From Bacteroidota bacterium (lineage in GTDB: Bacteria > Bacteroidota > Kryptoniia > Kryptoniales > JAKASW01): a DNA stretch of 7,819 bases. Each line of letters opens with the position of its first letter. Positions within the stretch are counted from its first letter, which is position 1. The stretch covers positions 1 to 7,819 of the forward strand of contig JAJYOS010000281.1 of the NCBI GenBank assembly GCA_021796055.1, given 5' to 3'. The notes below the pieces were generated by a model. The model was not told the origin of the DNA. It did not search any database and saw only the letters and a program-made list of their open reading frames with translations. The position numbers and the translations under genes are program-made. Shown piece by piece: positions 6,101 through 7,819 of this stretch.

Positions 6101-7467
6101 CTCTGCTCACCCGCCTTTTTGCAGACATAGCCCTGTCCTTTCCTCTTCAATCCATCTCTTGCTTCGTTTCTGTTTGTGTACCTTAATTTGTAGCTGAGTG
6201 TGAGGCCGTCCCAGTTTATTCCATACCTATCTTTGTCTTGAATGAATCTGTCTTTCCATTCATCCTTGAAAGTGTTCATCAGGCCAGCAATCACTGGGCA
6301 AGTTGAAACATTAGGTTTGTTCCTGTAATTGAATTCCCATTTACCATTTTCAGAAAAGTCGTCAACGATCTCATCAAACTTAAAGAAGGCTCGTTCATCC
6401 ACGAACCCTGATTTCTTTTTTGTTTTGAAGAATACGTCTTCAAGGATCCTCTTCCTAAGCTCCATCGGGATCTGCCCAAAGGCTTCTTTGTTCCCTGTCT
6501 GCCTCCACTGGATGTTGTTGATGAAAGACAGTGCTCTGAATTCTTCAAAAGCGGGATGGCTGATGGGAATACGCGGTTTCCTTTTTTCCAGCGTGCATTT
6601 GCCAACCAACCCTTTTTGACCCCGTGGTCCTCGTACGAAATAGATCGCATCATGGAGCTTTGCTTTCAGCTCCTCAGGCAAGTTCTGTCTCTCGCAGATC
6701 GCATCGAATTCCTTTAGGTAATCGTCCCTCTTTTGTATCCCGGTTTCCTTCCTTATTCTCGTGAGCTTAAGTTCGTTATCGTCACATTCATCAGACTGAA
6801 GATAGCTGAACACTTTGGCCATGGGCCAATCCTTCCTTCCCGGATATTTCAGGTAGAATTTGCTCAGTGTCTGGCTTGCCTCTGCTTCATATCTGCTTTT
6901 CCCACTCTTACGACTTGTTTTGAAGCCTCTTCTTTGGGCCAGATGGTACAATGCTCTTCCTATCTTATAATTTCTTTTCTGGTCGTCCTTTTCAAAAGCT
7001 TCAATCAACTCACAACGCAGATCGTAGGGACTTCTTCTTATAGGCTTCCCATTTCCGGATTTACCCTTGTCACCAAAATATTCAGGGGCCAATGCCAGCC
7101 AGCGCATGAAGTCCACATTGCTTAATGGATAAATGCGTCCGAGATTCTTTCGCTTCCCGTCAACTACCTGCCAATTACCAACGCTCCACAATCTGAGTCC
7201 CTCTATGCTCAACGGACACATTCCATGCTTTATCAAGACTCTGAGCAATTCCCATTTGCGGTATCGCTTGGCATTGTATAACCTTCTTTTGCTCCTATTC
7301 TTCCTTCTTTCCGCTGCCAGGGAGAATTCACCGGATTCTCCATTGCCCACACCCTTTTTAAAAACAGTGACCCCGTAGTCAATAATCTGATTGTCGGCCG
7401 GAGTAGCAGTGTCCCTGATGGCCCATCCGATTGAATTTGTTCCTAAATCGAGACCTAATACTTTCAT
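3181..7467 (-). CDS. cas9: CRISPR RNA-guided endonuclease Cas9 (type II-C), HNH site altered
   Basis: This 1428-aa protein is the effector that uses crRNA:tracrRNA to bind and cut DNA. RuvC-I is MKVLGLDLGTNSIGW with D7. An Arg-rich bridge helix spans about 54-80, followed by a long REC lobe. RuvC-II is IVVEMAREL with E753. HNH starts at CIYTGKFISLTDLF (844-857), RuvC-III is HHAMDAAVL with H1047 and D1050, and a WED/PAM-interacting region runs to the C terminus. In HNH, H866, N880 and N889 align gap-free with SpCas9 H840, N854 and N863. However, the residues aligned with D837 and D839 are Q863 and A865 (QFAHTFQRS instead of the usual DIEH/DVDH). The start is supported by AAGGAG 6 nt upstream. 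The frame is intact, and the stop overlaps the cas1 remnant. The PAM cannot be predicted. Confidence 0.98.
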   Translation of the reverse strand: MKVLGLDLGTNSIGWAIRDTATPADNQIIDYGVTVFKKGVGNGESGEFSLAAERRKNRSKRRLYNAKRYRKWELLRVLIKHGMCPLSIEGLRLWSVGNWQVVDGKRKNLGRIYPLSNVDFMRWLALAPEYFGDKGKSGNGKPIRRSPYDLRCELIEAFEKDDQKRNYKIGRALYHLAQRRGFKTSRKSGKSRYEAEASQTLSKFYLKYPGRKDWPMAKVFSYLQSDECDDNELKLTRIRKETGIQKRDDYLKEFDAICERQNLPEELKAKLHDAIYFVRGPRGQKGLVGKCTLEKRKPRIPISHPAFEEFRALSFINNIQWRQTGNKEAFGQIPMELRKRILEDVFFKTKKKSGFVDERAFFKFDEIVDDFSENGKWEFNYRNKPNVSTCPVIAGLMNTFKDEWKDRFIQDKDRYGINWDGLTLSYKLRYTNRNEARDGLKRKGQGYVCKKAGEQRTLDHEGIWHLLFNSLQTKDKPEALAAFCEEVLGWKDENKVRQFAEINVQQGYGSLSRKAIVKIIPYLQEGHIYSEAVSFANLSKVMGEKEFSANKGAIEDCITDVIKRTNNEKQKLNIVNSLIQNYFGEIETIKAEGLDEQIKESAKADVERKLKNYFGERNWNDKSEADRREYSDFVLNKYVSFLDRKQQPKEKASSSQEKNPEIDYYKIPRLDEAIKQLLRDKFSVGEKGLTHLYHPSDIQIYPPSRNDRLGNPEPPSKGWKNPMAMRTMHELRNLMNYLLEEGKIDQETKIVVEMARELNDTNKRWAIQNYQRRREEENIEFAKAILGVAKDKYPGLNENDADNIDKVRLWWEQLEDGEEVYKQIKALKEDVQKYRLWKEQQCQCIYTGKFISLTDLFDGTRTQFAHTFQRSESFDNSLANLTVSDAYYNVNIQRNRIPTQLENYKVDWKDPVSGNTYTAIEPRIMKWIEKRDSLQERIEDNKAQTQRVARSGDTEGKNELIKRRRYLELEFEYWDKKVRTFTLEDIPNFWKHSQLVDTQIITKYARAYMKSLFHKVDVQKGIITSEFKKIYGIMGDEKKDRSRHSHHAMDAAVLTLIPGSAKREEILRQYYRSLDKGIRFHSKPYLSFDITHVTSIDQNVLINHVNRYKTLVATYKKIRKRGKPQQSENGADLVMQGDSIRGQLHKETFLGAIKVPERNSHGYAVKENGQYLVQKNKTTEEDEIWLVVRKPIEDAQLDKIVDPLLRERIREQMNRGVKMEQVVDFNGKRIRHVRCKVSLPSYEKSLRIKPHLHLSEKTHKQYYRTDNSENYLCIYYEGTDERGRPTNAFRFVSLFEYSKLKDKDIMANLEYSRLVKLARRKEVLLTAKHIFKVGNKVILYRDSAAEIQKNGIPIEHVFRVYKFNNSGADYIFLQNVIEARENDELGDGETRFNPDKYQPRLKLTAQNLRCLVEHTHFEVKPDGEIILK
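7436..7466 (+). promoter_or_regulatory. Candidate tracrRNA promoter (Bacteroidota-type)
   Basis: TTTG (7436-7439), 19 nt, then TACTTTCA (7459-7466) partly fits the Bacteroidota consensus TTTG-N19-21-TAnnTTTG, with two mismatches in the -7 box. It would start RNA near 7473, just before the anti-repeat. It lies inside the start of cas9 on the opposite strand. This is a weak match given by position rather than strong sequence. Confidence 0.3.
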
Positions 7468-7473
7468 GGCTTT

Positions 7474-7479
7474 CTCCTT
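7474..7479 (-). promoter_or_regulatory. cas9 ribosome binding site
   Basis: AAGGAG on the minus strand lies 6 nt before the cas9 ATG at 7467 and fixes the start. It is the only strong Shine-Dalgarno among the four minus-strand genes; cas1, cas2 and the RAYT instead have repeat-derived leaders. Confidence 0.8.
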
Positions 7480-7489
7480 GCAATCAAGT

Positions 7490-7620
7490 ATGAAAATCCA
7501 TTATATTGCTTGTGCAAATCACAACAAGGCTATAAGCCGCAGAGCGATTTGCTCTCGAGCGCCGCAAACTACTGTGGCGCTTCTTTATTGGTGCCCGCTC
7601 GTACTTAATGGGCATTTTTA
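7490..7620 (+). ncRNA. tracrRNA
   Basis: GCAAATCACAAC (7514-7525) is an exact complement of the first 12 nt of the CRISPR repeat. GAAAATCC (7492-7499) can pair with repeat GGATTTTTC, leaving a bulge of about 14 nt between the two pairing segments. Downstream hairpins follow in order: GGCT-ATA-AGCC (7528-7538, nexus-like), AGAGC-GATTT-GCTCT (7541-7555), AGCGCCGCA against TGTGGCGCT (7559-7567 and 7573-7581, one G-U pair), and the terminator stem. AACAAGGCTATAAGCC after the anti-repeat is typical of type II tracrRNAs. The 5' end is not determined. The gene is divergent from cas9 and overlaps its leader region. Confidence 0.9.
7500..7527 (-). promoter_or_regulatory. Candidate cas9 promoter within the anti-repeat
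   Basis: On the minus strand TATAAT (7505-7500) lies 16 nt after TTGTTG (7527-7522), a sigma70-like pair with a weak -35. A start near 7493 would give a leader of about 26 nt ending in the AAGGAG site. If correct, cas9 initiation lies inside the tracrRNA gene. In Bacteroidota, promoters often differ from sigma70, so this is tentative. Confidence 0.3.
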
Positions 7621-7624
7621 TTTT
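7592..7624 (+). terminator. Intrinsic terminator of tracrRNA
   Basis: TGCCC (7592-7596) pairs with GGGCA (7610-7614) around a 13-nt loop, followed directly by TTTTTATTTT (7615-7624). It ends the tracrRNA. The stem is short but the T-tract is strong. Confidence 0.75.
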
Positions 7625-7730
7625 AAGCTGGTTTTCAACCGACTTTGGTAATTCTCTCCCACGAGTGAAATCGCCCCGGATTTTACTATCACCATCTCGC
7701 CTGACATCCTTTAATCACTCAGGGTTGAAT
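7625..7730. other. Intergenic stretch without a recognised gene
   Basis: After the tracrRNA terminator I see no convincing coding frame, tRNA or strong promoter. A small GGTTTTCAACC hairpin (7630-7640) is present but unremarkable. From cas9 to the window end (7468-7819) the only supported contents are the tracrRNA region and the REP-like hairpins. Confidence 0.5.
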
Positions 7731-7731
7731 T

Positions 7732-7796
7732 CCCCGCCGCTTGCGGCGATGTGGAACCCAAACCATCAGAAGATACCCCGCCGCTTGCGGCGGGGT
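7732..7796. repeat. Pair of GC-rich REP-like hairpins
   Basis: Two hairpins share the core CCCCGCCGC-TT-GCGGCG. At 7735-7748 the stem is CGCCGC/GCGGCG, 6 bp. At 7775-7796 it is ACCCCGCCGC/GCGGCGGGGT, a perfect 10 bp with a TT loop. They are 45 bp apart in the same orientation. The core resembles the hairpin inserted in the CRISPR array (241-255) but differs from the CCCTTGAAG family. Without a T-tract they are unlikely to be simple terminators. Confidence 0.75.
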
Positions 7797-7819
7797 GATT
7801 CATTCCTTAGCCCTGACTA

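Noticed and set aside
6291..6653. A 120-aa minus-strand open frame inside cas9.
   Set aside because: It lies wholly in another frame of cas9, is rich in Ser/Arg/Lys as shadow frames often are, and has no recognisable domain.
7391..7651. An 86-aa plus-strand open frame across the cas9 start and tracrRNA.
   Set aside because: It overlaps a structured RNA gene and cas9, with no ribosome site or recognisable domain.

Overview
This window holds almost all of a type II-C CRISPR-Cas locus, probably from a Bacteroidota or other FCB-group bacterium. The evidence is the 46-nt repeat starting GTTGTGATTTGC (the 5' sequence of known Bacteroides II-C repeats), a 1428-aa Bacteroidota-style Cas9, a gene set of only cas9, cas1 and cas2 (no csn2 or cas4), and a Bacteroidota-like REP-associated tyrosine transposase (RAYT). 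Genus cannot be assigned from the sequence.

Layout, left to right. (1) 1-856: a CRISPR array with 11 repeat copies and 10 spacers of 30-31 nt. Its left end is cut by the window edge. Two repeats are interrupted at the same internal position by a small palindromic element. (2) 857-965: a short flank with a bidirectional terminator. (3) cas2, cas1, a RAYT gene and cas9, all on the minus strand. The RAYT lies inside what was a cas9-cas1-cas2 operon: a remnant of a cas1 start still overlaps the cas9 stop by ATGA, and a second, complete cas1 follows the RAYT. (4) 7468-7819: a tracrRNA gene on the plus strand, divergent from and overlapping the cas9 leader, with an intrinsic terminator, then two GC-rich REP-like hairpins.

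The locus is saturated with palindromic repeats. The main family is a roughly 63-bp unit: 15-bp inverted arms built on AACCCTTGAAGSGTT around a conserved 33-nt loop. Copies fill the cas2/cas1, cas1/RAYT and RAYT/cas9 gaps. They supply the last codons and stops of cas1 and the RAYT, and related motifs occur inside the cas1 and RAYT reading frames. A different GCCGC..GCGGC hairpin family is in the array and at the right end.

How it works: tracrRNA pairs through GCAAATCACAAC with the first 12 nt of each plus-strand repeat transcript, and the duplex would guide Cas9. Cas1 and Cas2 would acquire spacers. The most notable protein observation is that Cas9 keeps all RuvC residues and the HNH His and Asn residues, but the position equivalent to the HNH metal ligand (SpCas9 D839) is Ala and the D837 position is Gln. 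This could mean weak or altered target-strand cleavage.
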